64,000 bases of DNA from Rickettsia rickettsii (GCF_001951015.1 NZ_CP018914.1:558001-622000); one strand, 5' to 3'. Shown: positions 27,697 through 37,977, numbered from the stretch's first letter. Made by a program: numbers and translations. The notes: generated from the letters alone by a model not told the origin.

Positions 27697-28569
27697 ATGA
27701 CAATGGTAAAACTAGAGCAAATTTTTTGGCATGTTTGGATTAACGGTGATTTAGTTCCTTATCAATTTGCAAGGATTCATGTTTTGACTCATAGCCTGCA
27801 TTATTCAGGATCGGTATTTGAGGGTGAGAGAGCTTATAATGGCAAAGTTTTTAAACTAAAAGAACATACGGCAAGATTAATAAAATCAGCAGAAGCATTA
27901 GGTTTGAAAGTACCTTATAATGTAGACGAGATAATAAAAGCTCATGAACGTGTAATAAAACAAAATAATATTAAGGATGCATATATAAGACCGCTTATTT
28001 GGTGCGGAGATGAGTCGCTAAATATCACTAATCAGTATTTATCTACTAATCTTTTGATTGCCGGTATTCCATCTATGCCGAGGTCTTTTGAGAAAGGTAT
28101 AAATTTGCATGTAAGCCGCTGGCGTAAAGCAATGCCTGATAGCACCCCGGTACAATCTAAATCCGCTGCTCAATATAATATGGCAATAACGAGTAAAAAA
28201 GAAGCTAAGGCTCTTGGCTATGAGGATGCATTATTACTTGATTATGAAGGATATATTGCTGAATGCACTACAACAAATATTTTCTTTGTTAAAGATAAAA
28301 TATTATATACTCCAATTGCCGATAGGTTTTTAAACGGTATAACAAGACAGACTATTATTGAAATTGCAAAAGATTTAGGTCTAGAAGTAAAAGAAGAGCG
28401 TTTAAAATTAGAGCAAATAGAGGATTTTACCGGATGTTTTGTTACAGGCACGGCAATTGAGGTACAAAATATTGATTCTATAGATCTTGGCAATAAAAAG
28501 ATTATTTTTGATGATCATAAAATTGCAGATCGTTTGAAAGAAGAGTATAGGCGTGTTGTTAGGGAGTAG
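27697..28569 (+). CDS. ilvE: Branched-chain amino acid aminotransferase
   Basis: PLP-dependent class IV aminotransferase that interconverts Val, Leu and Ile with their 2-oxo acids. 290 residues, usual length. The PLP lysine is K155 in [12 protein letters not shown], the phosphate-binding and substrate motifs include [44 protein letters not shown] and [10 protein letters not shown]. An alternative ATG two codons downstream (27703) cannot be excluded. No other branched-chain genes are near, as in Rickettsia generally, so it probably works on imported amino acids or their oxo acids. Confidence 0.93.
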   Translation: MTMVKLEQIFWHVWINGDLVPYQFARIHVLTHSLHYSGSVFEGERAYNGKVFKLKEHTARLIKSAEALGLKVPYNVDEIIKAHERVIKQNNIKDAYIRPLIWCGDESLNITNQYLSTNLLIAGIPSMPRSFEKGINLHVSRWRKAMPDSTPVQSKSAAQYNMAITSKKEAKALGYEDALLLDYEGYIAECTTTNIFFVKDKILYTPIADRFLNGITRQTIIEIAKDLGLEVKEERLKLEQIEDFTGCFVTGTAIEVQNIDSIDLGNKKIIFDDHKIADRLKEEYRRVVRE

Positions 28570-28574
28570 AAGAA

Positions 28575-28720
28575 ACGTCATTGTGAGGAGGTATTGCCTG
28601 TGTATGGATACTGAGTCGTCATTGCGAGCAGTCCTAGACTGCGTGGTAATCCTATGAAATAATAACAAACTCCTGAGATTGCTTAGTCGAATTACTACGT
28701 AATTCTGCTCGCAATGATGA
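28575..28720. repeat. Family A element plus a tandem left arm
   Basis: A single left arm CGTCATTGTGAGGAGGTATTG (28576) is followed by TGTGTATGGATACTGAGT and a complete A element CGTCATTGCGAGCAG to CTGCTCGCAATGATGA (28617-28720). Confidence 0.8.
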
Positions 28721-28754
28721 TTTAATAAGCTAAACAATTAAAATCAAAAAAATC

Positions 28755-29639
28755 ATGCATAACATATTTAAAGGTTTAATTACCGCACTTATAACACCTT
28801 TTAAAGATAATAAGTTAGACTTATATGCTTTAGAGAGAATTGTAAAACATCAAATAAAGCATGAAGTCGATGCAATATTAATTGCAGGCTCAACGGGAGA
28901 AAGTAGTAGTTTAAGTTTTGAAGAATATAAATTATTACTGCAAACTAGCGTAGAAATCGTTAATAAGTGTATTCCTATAATAAGCGGGTGTTCATCAAAT
29001 AATACTACTTATGCAAGAGCACTTGCAGCGGAATCTACAAAAATCGGCGTAGATGGTTTTATGGCTAGTCCACCATCTTATGTCAAACCTACCCAACACG
29101 GGATTTATAAGCATTTTGAAGCATTGCATGAAGCGTGTAATCTACCTATTATGTTATATTCAGCTCCAACTAGAAGCGGAGTAGATTTTTCTGATGAGAC
29201 AATATTGAGACTTAGCAAGCTACCGCGTATTTTAGCATTAAAAGATTGTGGTGTAGATTTAGAACGTCCATTGCGGATCAGAGCAACAGTTAAAAAGGAT
29301 TTCAATATTTTAACCGGTAATGATGAAGTAGTCTTAGCTTTTAACGCTCAAGGTGGGGTGGGGTGGACTTCTGTAGCCTCTAATATTGTTCCTAATATAT
29401 GTAAAGAGCTATTAGAAAAATGGAATAAGAACGATACTAAAGGAGCATTAGAAATCCATCAGAAATTACTACCTTTATATACAGCATTATTTGTAGAATC
29501 TAATCCGATTCCGATAAAATATGCTGCACATTATTTAGGTTTATGTGAAAATGAAATTAGACCCCCATTAACTGAAGCAAGCGATAGTGCCAAAAAACAA
29601 ATTGAAAACATCATAACATCACTATCTATAAAAATATGA
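28755..29639 (+). CDS. dapA: 4-hydroxy-tetrahydrodipicolinate synthase
   Basis: Condenses pyruvate with aspartate semialdehyde, the first step to diaminopimelate; supplies dapF's pathway. 294 residues forming a TIM barrel. Schiff-base lysine K163 in [30 protein letters not shown] and [14 protein letters not shown] (with the relay Tyr) are in place, as is the late NPIPIKYA. The start [16 protein letters not shown] matches homologues. The stop overlaps the smpB ATG by 4 bases. Family enzymes usually feel feedback by lysine; nothing about this is visible. Confidence 0.96.
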
Positions 29640-30094
29640 CTGAATATAAGAAAGTTATTGCACAAAATAAGAAAGCCCTTTTTCATTATTTTATTGAAGA
29701 AAGATTAGAAGCGGGTATTGTATTAAAGGGTAGTGAAGTACGGTCTCTGCGTCAAGGCAAAGCTTCTATAGAAGAAAGTCATGCGGCAGATACCGGACAT
29801 GAGGTATTTTTGTATAACTGCCATATTGCAGAATATGAAAAAGCGAATAGATTTAATCATGCTACTCGTAGACCACGTAAATTATTGTTGCATACTAAAG
29901 AGATAAAGAAAATTATCGGTAGAATTAGAATAAAAGGCTATACGCTAGTAGCTCTTTCTATGTATTTTAATAAAAAAAATAAAGTGAAAGTTGAACTTGG
30001 TATTGCTAAAGGTAAGAAATTACATGATAAAAGAGAGTCAATTAAAGAAAAAGACTGGAAAAGAGATCAGAGCAGATTAATAAGACAGAAGTAA
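29636..30094 (+). CDS. smpB: SsrA-binding protein SmpB
   Basis: Binds tmRNA and brings it to stalled ribosomes for trans-translation. 152 residues. Landmarks: [40 protein letters not shown], the [13 protein letters not shown] block, and the basic tail [20 protein letters not shown] that enters the decoding centre. The tmRNA gene itself is not in this window. Translationally coupled to dapA by a 4-base overlap. Confidence 0.97.
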
Positions 30095-30145
30095 TGGACT
30101 TTGCTACACCGGATGACAAGCCGGCTTTGTTACATAGCTCGTTTT

Positions 30146-30176
30146 ATGTCATTCCCGCGAAAGCGGGAATGACATA
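30146..30176. repeat. Complete family C hairpin
   Basis: ATGTCATTCCCGCGAAAGCG with GGAATGACAT is a perfect palindrome apart from a small loop, the clearest example of the C unit in the window. No T-run follows on the plus strand, so a terminator role is uncertain. Confidence 0.8.
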
Positions 30177-30225
30177 TAGAATTACTTAGACTTTAGGAAG
30201 ATATAAAATTTTAAAAAAGGTATTT

Positions 30226-31017
30226 ATGCAGCATATTATAGGTAAAATATTGGTTATATTTATAGTTATAATAGGAGTTTTATTTGTTTTCAAAACAATG
30301 AAAACTTATTCTACAAATCCAGTTTCCGTTGAGGTTAAACAAAGCGAAGATGCAAGAAAATGTGAAGAGGCAAGAGTACAAGAAATAATCAAAGATTATT
30401 TGCTTAAAACTCCGGAAATAATAATAGAATCAATAGAAGGGTTGCAAAAACGTAAAGTACAGGAAAATGAGACTAAAGTTAATAACTATATAAAAGATAA
30501 TAAGTTAAGTATTGAAGATAGCACAAGTTTTCCTGTTATAGGAAATAAAGACGGTGATGTAACAATAATTGCTTTTTATGATTACAATTGTTCTTATTGT
30601 AAAAAAGGCGATGTTTCTATAAATGAATTATTGCAAAACGATCCAAAAGTTAAAGTTGTATTACGACCGCTTCCTATCCTTGGAGATGTTTCCGAATATC
30701 TTGCAAGAATAGTTTTAGCCATTTATAAGGTTAATCCAAGTAAATTCAAAGCTGTTCATGATGAATTAATAAAAATAAGAGATGTTTCTAAGGAATCTAT
30801 AAAAGAATTATTAACTGAGAATGGCTTAAATGCTACGGAAATTGAAGAAATTGCCGATAGTAATGAGATTAAAGATTTAATTACTCAAAATATGAAAATA
30901 GCTAGAAGTCTTAGAATGCAAGGAGTACCTGCGTATATAATCGATTCCAAATTAATACCTGGGTTAATAGATTTGCCACAATTACTAAATATAGTTAAAG
31001 AAATTAGGGATAATTAA
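30226..31017 (+). CDS. DsbA-family thiol-disulfide oxidoreductase (Com1-like)
   Basis: 263 residues. An N-terminal uncleaved or cleavable hydrophobic helix (residues 4-22, IIGKILVIFIVIIGVLFVF) sends the protein to the periplasm. A lysine-rich helical linker precedes the thioredoxin fold, with active-site C122-S-Y-C125 in YDYNCSYCKKG and a cis-proline loop in RMQGVPAYIID. This fits the DsbA/Com1 group common in Rickettsiales and Coxiella. It likely introduces or exchanges disulfides in envelope proteins. Stands alone with repeats on both sides. Confidence 0.88.
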   Translation: MQHIIGKILVIFIVIIGVLFVFKTMKTYSTNPVSVEVKQSEDARKCEEARVQEIIKDYLLKTPEIIIESIEGLQKRKVQENETKVNNYIKDNKLSIEDSTSFPVIGNKDGDVTIIAFYDYNCSYCKKGDVSINELLQNDPKVKVVLRPLPILGDVSEYLARIVLAIYKVNPSKFKAVHDELIKIRDVSKESIKELLTENGLNATEIEEIADSNEIKDLITQNMKIARSLRMQGVPAYIIDSKLIPGLIDLPQLLNIVKEIRDN

Positions 31018-31076
31018 GAGTCCTTAAGAATTGTTGCGTAGACCAGTAAATGCTTTTTATGTTATTCCCGTGAAAG

Positions 31077-31215
31077 CATTGTTGCATGGGTACCAAATCA
31101 TCATTGCGAGGAGCGAAGCGACGTGGCAATTTTGTCAAGCACCCTGAAATTGCTTCGTCAATTACTTACGTAATTTCCTCGCAATGATGACCTTCAGTCT
31201 CCACGCAACAAGGCC
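31077..31215. repeat. Composite family A element with outer TTGTTGC arms
   Basis: Inner arms ATCATTGCGAGGAGCG and CCTCGCAATGATGA (31098-31192). Outer arms CATTGTTGCATGGGTACC (31077) and CTCCACGCAACAAGG (about 31198) are inverted partners. A second TTGTTGCGTAGACC and half a C unit (TTATTCCCGTGAAAGC) lie just before it. Confidence 0.82.
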
Positions 31216-31249
31216 TAGTAGGAATGACAGCAATTGCTCTTGAATAACT

Positions 31250-32128
31250 TTAGCCTTTATTTAGTAAATCTAACATAGTTTTACCGATATCGGCAGGGGA
31301 TCTAGTGATAACTACGCCGGCACTTTGTAGAGCTTCCAGCTTATCTTCGGCACTTCCTGTTCTGCCGACAATAATAGCTCCGGCATGTCCCATTCTTTTA
31401 CCTGGAGGTGCTGTAATACCTGCAATAAAGCTTACTATAGGTTTCTTGATTTTTGACTGCTTGATAAACTCAGCTGCATCTTCTTCTGCATTACCGCCAA
31501 TTTCACCGATCATAATAACTGCTTTTGTTTCATCATCTTTCAAAAACATCTCAATACAATCAACAAAATTAGTGCCATTAACAGGATCGCCGCCTATACC
31601 GACACACGTAGATTGTCCAAGTCCTACTGCTGTTGTCTGTGCTACTGCTTCATAAGTTAGAGTACCTGATCTTGAAACAATACCTATTGTTCCTCTTTTA
31701 TGAATATGCCCAGGCATAATACCGATTTTACATTCACCCGGTGTGATAACTCCAGGGCAGTTAGGACCGATTAATCTAGTTTTAGAACCGACTAAAGCAC
31801 GTTTGACTTTCACCATATCAAGCACTGGAATTCCTTCTGTTATACATACTACTACTTCAATTTCGGCATCGATTGCTTCTAATATCGAATCAGCGGCAAA
31901 GCCAGGCGGAACATATATAACGCTTGCATTTGCACCGGTTTTTGCTTTTGCTTCATGTACGGTATTATATACAGGTAAATCAAGGTGAGTATGACCGCCT
32001 TTGCCGGGTGTAACACCGCCAACCATGTTAGTGCCGTACGCTATCGCTTGTTCAGAGTGAAAAGTTCCTTGTAAACCAGTAAAACCCTGACAGATAACTT
32101 GTGTTTTTTTATTTATTAATATTGCCAT
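31250..32128 (-). CDS. sucD: Succinyl-CoA synthetase alpha subunit
   Basis: TCA-cycle enzyme: succinyl-CoA + ADP (or GDP) + Pi to succinate + CoA + NTP. 292 residues. The N-terminal CoA-binding domain has [20 protein letters not shown]; the phosphorylated histidine is H248 in [33 protein letters not shown] is the other signature. Lies downstream of sucC on the same strand, separated by about 170 bases that include a B repeat, so the pair may still be one transcript through the repeat. Confidence 0.97.
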   Translation of the reverse strand: MAILINKKTQVICQGFTGLQGTFHSEQAIAYGTNMVGGVTPGKGGHTHLDLPVYNTVHEAKAKTGANASVIYVPPGFAADSILEAIDAEIEVVVCITEGIPVLDMVKVKRALVGSKTRLIGPNCPGVITPGECKIGIMPGHIHKRGTIGIVSRSGTLTYEAVAQTTAVGLGQSTCVGIGGDPVNGTNFVDCIEMFLKDDETKAVIMIGEIGGNAEEDAAEFIKQSKIKKPIVSFIAGITAPPGKRMGHAGAIIVGRTGSAEDKLEALQSAGVVITRSPADIGKTMLDLLNKG

Positions 32129-32163
32129 GTTAAATAATGTTTATTGTTTTTATTTTACTTTGA

Positions 32164-32240
32164 TGTCCCGCGACTTGATCGCGTGATCCAGTCCTTATTT
32201 TAATTTTTTTATGGATACTGTGGTCAAGACACGGTATGAC
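32164..32240. repeat. Family B element between sucC and sucD
   Basis: GTCCCGCGACTTGATCGCGTG and GTGGTCAAGACACGGTATGAC form the ends. It splits a normally tight operon pair. Confidence 0.82.
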
Positions 32241-32301
32241 ACTGAACTGGTTGTTCGAGCTATACAACAAGGTCAATGCCTGTATAGCTCATGACGGTTA
32301 T

Positions 32302-33462
32302 CTACCGTATCGCTTCAACTATTTTATTTGCCGCATCTGCTAAATCATGTGCCGGTATTATTTCTAAACCGGAATTTGATAAAATTTCTTTACCTTTTTC
32401 AACGTTTGTACCGGCTAAACGAACTACTAACGGTACTTTTATACCTATGTCTTTTGCAGCGGCAATAATCCCTTCTGCTATAATATCACAACGCATGATA
32501 CCGCCGAAAATATTAACTAGAATCCCTTGTACTGCTTTATCAGATAAAATTATTTTTAAAGCTTCTTTTACACGCTCACGATCAGCTCCACCACCGACAT
32601 CCAAGAAATTAGCAGGTGAAGCACCGTAAAGTTTAATAATATCCATAGTGGCCATGGCAAGACCGGCACCGTTAACCATACAACCGATATTACCGTCCAT
32701 TTTTACATAGCTAAGTCCTGCATTCGCTGCTCTAGTTTCTAGAGGATCTTCTTCATCATGATCACGCATTGCCGTAATATTCGGATGCCGCAATAAGCCG
32801 TTATCGTCAAAAGTAATTTTTGCATCTAAAGCTAATAAGTTCCCGTCGCTATTTACAATTAATGGGTTGATTTCAATTTGTGCTGCATCGGTTTCAATAA
32901 AAGCATTATAGACTGATTTTACTATTTCTTTCATCTGTTTAGCTTGGTTATCCTTAAAGCCTAACTCATAAGCTATGCCTCGCATATGAAAATCTTGTAA
33001 ACCGGTTGCAGGATCAACGGAAAATTTAATAATTTTTTCCGGAGTTTTTTCTGCTACCTCTTCAATATCAACTCCTCCTTCCGTAGAAGCTATAAAAGTA
33101 ATACAGCTAGCCGATCTATCAAATACTATACTAAAATAATATTCTTTTAAAATCTCACAACCTGATTCGATATAAAGACGGTTTACTTTTTGTCCTTGAG
33201 GTCCTGTTTGATGCGTTACTAAATTAATACCAAACATGTCATGAGCAACTTTTTTGGCTTCTTCTTTACTCTTAACAACCTTAACACCGCCTGCTTTACC
33301 TCTACCGCCGGCATGTATTTGTGCTTTAACCACATATACTTCCGTATTTAATTTATCTATGGTTTCATTAATCTTTTCGGTTTTCGTAACAACTAGCCCG
33401 GTGGAAGTAGGTACGCCGTATTTTCTTAAAATCTCTTTTGCTTGATATTCATGAATATTCAT
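32302..33462 (-). CDS. sucC: Succinyl-CoA synthetase beta subunit
   Basis: 386 residues, normal length. ATP-grasp domain (residues about 1-230) with [36 protein letters not shown] and IEINPLIV; the C-terminal domain carries the power helix and [29 protein letters not shown] and [18 protein letters not shown]. Forms the nucleotide-binding half of the enzyme with SucD. In most alphaproteobacteria sucCD is followed by sucAB; here the neighbours are a toxin-antitoxin remnant and a dsbA-like gene. Confidence 0.97.
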   Translation of the reverse strand: MNIHEYQAKEILRKYGVPTSTGLVVTKTEKINETIDKLNTEVYVVKAQIHAGGRGKAGGVKVVKSKEEAKKVAHDMFGINLVTHQTGPQGQKVNRLYIESGCEILKEYYFSIVFDRSASCITFIASTEGGVDIEEVAEKTPEKIIKFSVDPATGLQDFHMRGIAYELGFKDNQAKQMKEIVKSVYNAFIETDAAQIEINPLIVNSDGNLLALDAKITFDDNGLLRHPNITAMRDHDEEDPLETRAANAGLSYVKMDGNIGCMVNGAGLAMATMDIIKLYGASPANFLDVGGGADRERVKEALKIILSDKAVQGILVNIFGGIMRCDIIAEGIIAAAKDIGIKVPLVVRLAGTNVEKGKEILSNSGLEIIPAHDLADAANKIVEAIR

Positions 33463-33493
33463 TTTAAATAATTTATTAAAGTGCTATTAATTT

Positions 33494-33879
33494 TTATGGA
33501 TAAGATGCATTTTTAACTTCTCTTACTATGTCTTTATCAAAAGTGCTAAACTTATTAGCACTATTGACTTCTCCTTCTGCAATAATCATATAATCGGCAA
33601 AGTCTGCTTTACCTTTAATATATTTCTCAGTAGCTGATATATGTCTTGATGCCCAATGATAAAACTGGAATTATCAATAAGATTAATTACTGCTTCATAA
33701 ATTTCCTGGCGAGTAAATTTATTTACTTTTAGCACCCATACAAATTTAAGTAATGCATATGATGCAATAAAAATCTTATTAGTGATGTTATGTTTTAAGA
33801 AATTTTGAGCTGCTTTACCTTGTATTTCATCATCTTCAAGAAAAGTACGAGTTAAGATATTAGTGTCAATTCCTATCAT
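33494..33879 (-). pseudogene. vapC: VapC-type PIN-domain toxin, frameshifted
   Basis: The PIN domain begins with MIGIDTNILTRTFLEDD (first catalytic Asp) at 33879, inside the antitoxin's 3' end. The frame is open to a stop near 33586, but the family sequence changes frame near 33625: the continuing part reads ISATEKYIKGKADFADYMII then GEVNSANKFSTFDKDIVREV and ends at a TAA at 33494-33496. The later acidic residues (DFADY, STFDKD) are in that second frame, so the translated product lacks them and should not cut RNA. One frameshift explains the whole lesion. Full length would be about 128 residues, normal for VapC. Confidence 0.85.
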
Positions 33880-34120
33880 TTTCGATAACCTCAATACTAA
33901 TAGCTTCATCTACATCCACCGGACCGTTTTTAGCTTTATGTTTACCTTTACCAAAAAAACTATAGATATCTTTTTTTATAGGAAGCAATTCTAATGGTTC
34001 ATTTTTTTTGTAGTTAATGATTAACTCAGAGCCTGAATGTAAACCAAGTTTATTTCTTATATATTTAGGTATAACTACCTGTCCTTTCGATGAGATTACT
34101 ACTCTGGCACTTTTACTCAT
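33866..34120 (-). CDS. vapB: VapB-type antitoxin (AbrB/SpoVT fold)
   Basis: 84 residues. The N-terminal swapped-hairpin DNA-binding domain reads VVISSKGQVVIPKYIRNKLG and SGSELIINYKKN, typical of AbrB-type antitoxins; the C-terminal part would wrap the PIN toxin. The 3' end overlaps the toxin start by 14 bases, the classic layout. The antitoxin is intact while the toxin is frameshifted, the order of loss expected when a toxin-antitoxin module dies. It may still bind its own promoter. Confidence 0.85.
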   Translation of the reverse strand: MSKSARVVISSKGQVVIPKYIRNKLGLHSGSELIINYKKNEPLELLPIKKDIYSFFGKGKHKAKNGPVDVDEAISIEVIENDRN

Positions 34121-34200
34121 AATACTAATATAGTAAGTTATCTGATCTTACTTTGTATATAAAACACAATTTATTATATGTCAATAAGTTTATAATGAGG

Positions 34201-34734
34201 TTACTCATTCAATATCCTTTTAATACGTTATCTTTCCTAATAAAGTGATGATATAATGCAGCTAGTATATCAAAATAATTAAAGCAGTAAATAAGCAGCC
34301 TTTTTATAGATTTTTTTTAAAGATTTTGGCAAATTGTAAATCTGGAGCAAAAGAATTTATAGTAAACAAACCATAAAAATCAATATGATGGTTTGATAAG
34401 ATAGTTATTAGAAAGCCGCTTATCGGCATTAATAACATTAAAAGCTATAGCAAATTTATATTAATATTAGTGGCTTTTTGTGCTAATTCGGCATATCTTC
34501 CGGTAGCAAAACATTAGCATTATAGCATTTCCATAAAAGCCTTATTATTACTAAAGATAAAACAACTATACCGGTTGCTTCATGTATCCCGTATAATTGC
34601 CCTTTTAAAGGAAGTTCTAAGAAATTATCCATTAAGACACCGACAACGAGCATTACTATAACTATAATGCTCATGATCCAGTGAAAAAGTTTTGCAATTA
34701 AGCCGTAAGAATTTTCAGTATTTGTAAGTAGCAT
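34201..34734 (-). pseudogene. Cytochrome b561, broken
   Basis: The ATG at 34734 begins a di-heme b561 protein: GLIAKLFHWIMSIIVIVMLV with the first heme His, then YGIHEATGIVVLSLVIIRLL. The frame ends at 34483 after LLPEDMPN. In a second frame the protein goes on as ELAQKATNI, LMLLMPISGFLIT, FYGLFTINSFA and, in a third, ends ALYHHFIRKDNVLKRILNE with a TAA at 34201-34203, the normal C-terminus of the family with its last heme His. At least one frameshift and two in-frame stops are present. This accounts for the 34121-34482 gap, which otherwise contains no gene. Confidence 0.85.
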
Positions 34735-34775
34735 GATAGTACTCAAACTTACTTAATGTCATTGTCGCTCTTCTG

Positions 34776-34893
34776 TGTCATTTTCCTGCGAAAGCAGGAA
34801 TCTAAAAAACAATAAAAAATACTAAAATTATTAGTATTTTTAACTAGATCCCATGGGCAAGCCACGGGGTGACACCGAGTCACGGTATGACAG
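34776..34893. repeat. Mixed element: family C arm joined to family B with AT core
   Basis: A C-type arm (CATTTTCCTGCGAAAGCAGG) runs into the B core ACTAAAATTATTAGTATTTT, then B right arms CCATGGGCAAGCCACGGGG and TCACGGTATGACAG. It looks like two elements inserted into each other. Confidence 0.7.
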
Positions 34894-34900
34894 TTTCTTC

Positions 34901-36931
34901 TTAATTCCCAACTGCCGTATCTATAATCTTTTCTGCCTCTGTACCGCTAATTTTTTCTTTATCATTCAGAATGAGATTAGCATTCTTTAAGTCATCTCCT
35001 ATATGTTCCGCTCTTCCTTTTAAAACCTTAGCTAAAAACTGCTCGGCAAGAGCGTAATATGAGATTCTATTACCGGCTTTTGCAAATCCATGACCTTCAT
35101 CTTTGTAAAGTGCATAAACTACCGGTATATGCTTTGCTTGCATGCTGTTTACAATCTGTTCTGATTCTGCCTGCACGACTCTCACATCGTGAACACCTTG
35201 TGCTATAAATAAAGGCTTTTTGATATTATCAACAAAATTAATCGGTGATCTTTGTCTTAAAAATTCTTTTTCTTCTTCAGTGTCCCAAGGTCCTATACGT
35301 GTTTTATATATACTTAACAATGGTGTCATATAAGGAGCTTTAGATTGCACATGAGTTAATAAATTAGACATACCGACAACGTCAATACCGCAAGCAAATA
35401 CGTCAGGCGTCATGGTAAGACCTACAAGCGTTGCATAACCTCCATAGCTTCCACCCATAATACAAACTTTGTCAGAATCAACTATATTATTCTTAATAGC
35501 CCAGTTAACACCATCAATTAAATCGGTGTGCATTTTACCGGCATATTCTAAATTACCGGCGTTTAAGAAATCTTTCCCAAAACCGGTAGAACCACGGTAA
35601 TTTATACTTAAAACTGCGTAACCACGATTTGCAAGCCACTGATGCTCAGTATTGTATCCCCAGCTATCACGTACCCACGGACCGCCGTGGACATTTAAAA
35701 TTAGAGGTACTTTTCTATCTGGTATATTATTTTTATCGAGCTTTACATCATTTGGAAAAGTGATATAGCTAACTAAATCAAGCCCGTCACGTGACTTGAT
35801 AATTATCGGTATCATCTTAGCAAGATTATATTGCTCAAGTTCTTTGCGATTAGTAAATAAAAACTCAGCTTTTTTATTTGTCCTATCATATTTATAATAT
35901 TTCACCGGTGCATTATCAGCCATATAAGCAACGATCCAAGTTTTATCGTCTAGCGTCCTACTATTAATAATTAAATCACCGCGATCAATAGATTGCAAAT
36001 ATTTAATATCATCTTCAATATCTTTATCTAATATTTTATATGAGACTCTATCATAATCTATAGATACTGCTTGCGGAGTTTGCTTTGTGGGATGAACTGT
36101 AAATAAGCTGATATCGGCTTTTGCATCTTCGGCTAATATTTCTTCACTACCTGTAGCTAGTGTTATAGCTTTAAGTGCGGAGGTATTACGATTACGTCCC
36201 TCTAGCATATATAAAGTTTCACCGCTAGCATCAAAACCAAGTATGGCAGTGTTAAAAGAATCTTCCATTGATATCTTAGTAAATAACTTTGGTTCTCCGT
36301 CTTTTAATTCATAATATTCAACAGCTCCGTCTTTATCTAGTAAGCTACCGAATCTTAAATTTAAATTTTCATCAGTTACATAATCAGTAAATCTATCATT
36401 TTTATAAATCAGTTCTTTTTCTAGAGTATCTAGATTTAATTTGTAAATATCAAAATATTCAGGATTACGCTCATTTAAATATATTAATATCTCATTTGGC
36501 TTCTTATGACTTGCTCCGGCTATTTTGGCTTTAACTCCTTTTGCAGGAGTAAGTAATTTTGTCTCTTTTGTCTCTATGTTATAGCTATAAATTCGGTCAT
36601 TTTCATCACCGTTAAAATCTTGGGTATATAAAATATTTTTATTATTATAAGCTTTAGCATAAGACCAAATACCGCGTCCTTTGTCATGGGTTATGGCTTC
36701 TGCTTTACTAATATCATCTGAGGGTGCTAGCCAAATGTTTAATACACCGTCTTTCGGTGCAACATATAGAATATATTTGCCGTCGTGGGTTAGAGAAACC
36801 CTTGCTTTATCAGGGTTACCGAATAAAACTTTTCTGGGGATTATTTGATTGTTATCCGTTATCGTTTGAAACATAAAAATACCGACACTTATTATTAATA
36901 TAGTGCCTATAATATAGAAAATTTTACTCAT
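34901..36931 (-). CDS. S9-family prolyl oligopeptidase-type peptidase
   Basis: 676 residues. One N-terminal membrane helix (residues 4-22, IFYIIGTILIISVGIFMF) anchors or exports it. Residues about 40-380 form a beta-propeller with repeated strands; the C-terminal alpha/beta-hydrolase domain carries the triad S495 in MGGSYGGYA, D582 in GVHDVRV and H614 in DEGHGFAK. The HGGPW oxyanion loop is also present. It probably cleaves short peptides in the periplasm, and so may help in using host-derived peptides; the latter is inference. The gene is intact. Confidence 0.92.
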   Translation of the reverse strand: MSKIFYIIGTILIISVGIFMFQTITDNNQIIPRKVLFGNPDKARVSLTHDGKYILYVAPKDGVLNIWLAPSDDISKAEAITHDKGRGIWSYAKAYNNKNILYTQDFNGDENDRIYSYNIETKETKLLTPAKGVKAKIAGASHKKPNEILIYLNERNPEYFDIYKLNLDTLEKELIYKNDRFTDYVTDENLNLRFGSLLDKDGAVEYYELKDGEPKLFTKISMEDSFNTAILGFDASGETLYMLEGRNRNTSALKAITLATGSEEILAEDAKADISLFTVHPTKQTPQAVSIDYDRVSYKILDKDIEDDIKYLQSIDRGDLIINSRTLDDKTWIVAYMADNAPVKYYKYDRTNKKAEFLFTNRKELEQYNLAKMIPIIIKSRDGLDLVSYITFPNDVKLDKNNIPDRKVPLILNVHGGPWVRDSWGYNTEHQWLANRGYAVLSINYRGSTGFGKDFLNAGNLEYAGKMHTDLIDGVNWAIKNNIVDSDKVCIMGGSYGGYATLVGLTMTPDVFACGIDVVGMSNLLTHVQSKAPYMTPLLSIYKTRIGPWDTEEEKEFLRQRSPINFVDNIKKPLFIAQGVHDVRVVQAESEQIVNSMQAKHIPVVYALYKDEGHGFAKAGNRISYYALAEQFLAKVLKGRAEHIGDDLKNANLILNDKEKISGTEAEKIIDTAVGN

Positions 36932-36967
36932 TACTAATAGTTTGTTATTTAGTTTTATAGTCTTTTG

Positions 36968-36996
36968 ATGTCATTCCCACTTCCGCGGACATGACA
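36968..36996. repeat. Diverged family C hairpin
   Basis: ATGTCATTCCCACTTCCGCG with GACATGACAT; the arms still pair partly. It lies in the short gap between the Tim44-like gene and the peptidase gene. Confidence 0.6.
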
Positions 36997-37018
36997 TTCA
37001 GGTCATAAAATATAATTG

Positions 37019-37654
37019 CTACACTCTCTCAATATTGCTTAAAAACCAATCAACTTCTTTGGTATTAGCATTACGTGTAAATGTCCATTCTTCTTTTAAA
37101 TCTTCGATTTTGTCAACTACATTTTTACCTTGAAATAGTAATTTAATAAATATGTTATTACCGAACATGTAAATTTCTGAATATTTTGCACTTAAAGCCG
37201 ATGAGTCAAAAAAATCACCATAGGACGGTGTTATTTTTTCAAATTCTTCCAAGTATCTTTTATCTATCAGCTCAGATAATTCTTTAGCATCTTTTTTATA
37301 AGCAGCTTCTATAATCATTTGAAAAGCAGTTTTAGCATTATTTATGAATTTAACCGGATCAAAGGAGTAAAGGCGTTTATGGACTTGTTCCATTCCATCT
37401 ACGACCGCAGTTATATTATGTTCTACTATTATATCTTTAAAAGCTTTAATATCTTGGGCTGTGGGAATATTTTTTTCTTCTTTATTAGATTTAACTATAC
37501 TGTAAGTTACGTCCTTAATAACCGGTTCGCCAAAATAAGATTTTTGCTTTGTCTGTTCCTCTTCTGAAGTAGAACCGAGAGTCGTAATTAATTTGTTGAT
37601 AATGTAAAAGGCAATAACGGCAAAAATTAATAACTCTATTATTTGAGGAGACAT
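37019..37654 (-). CDS. Tim44-like domain protein (TimA)
   Basis: 211 residues. N-terminal transmembrane helix (IIELLIFAVIAFYIINKLI), a lysine-rich linker, and a C-terminal Tim44-type domain with FINNAKTAFQMIIEAAYKKD and ELIDKRYLEEFEKITP. Alphaproteobacterial homologues of the mitochondrial import subunit Tim44 (TimA) have this layout and sit in the inner membrane; their function in bacteria is not settled. Upstream is a long perfect hairpin; downstream 87 bases before the peptidase gene, perhaps cotranscribed. Confidence 0.83.
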   Translation of the reverse strand: MSPQIIELLIFAVIAFYIINKLITTLGSTSEEEQTKQKSYFGEPVIKDVTYSIVKSNKEEKNIPTAQDIKAFKDIIVEHNITAVVDGMEQVHKRLYSFDPVKFINNAKTAFQMIIEAAYKKDAKELSELIDKRYLEEFEKITPSYGDFFDSSALSAKYSEIYMFGNNIFIKLLFQGKNVVDKIEDLKEEWTFTRNANTKEVDWFLSNIERV

Positions 37655-37670
37655 TTTCTATTTATTTTTA

Positions 37671-37716
37671 TTAAAAGATTATTTTTATATTTTAATATAA
37701 AAAAATAATCTTTTAA
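37671..37716. terminator. Perfect 16-base hairpin upstream of the Tim44-like gene
   Basis: TTAAAAGATTATTTTT and AAAAATAATCTTTTAA are exact inverted arms with a 14-base loop. A rich run of A/T follows on both sides, so it could stop transcription coming from the acyltransferase pseudogene or from either side. It could also be an operator of the Tim44-like gene, 17 bases away. The rest of 37737-37977 shows no gene. Confidence 0.45.
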
Positions 37717-37977
37717 AGTTATTTAATAAAAATAAGGATTTATTTTTATTTGAGTTATACTTAAAATTTAAAAAATAACTAAAATATCTTGATTATTTTA
37801 ATTATTATGATATTTATCGTTTTGTAAATGATGTTTAAACTCCATCATTGCAAAACATTTATTTATAGCCTTTAGTCCATTTATGCTAGGGGGCTGTTGT
37901 ACTAAAGCTTAATTTTTAAGCGTTTTTAGTATAACGGATAATTATTGTTTTCAATGATTGCGTTTATCTCCTAGCAC

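Noticed and set aside
28408-28737. Minus-strand frame over the ilvE end and the following repeat
   Set aside because: It consists of antisense ilvE and repeat sequence only.
33586-33879. Programmed frameshift in vapC
   Set aside because: No clear slippery heptamer with a downstream structure is evident at the junction; simple mutation is the easier explanation.
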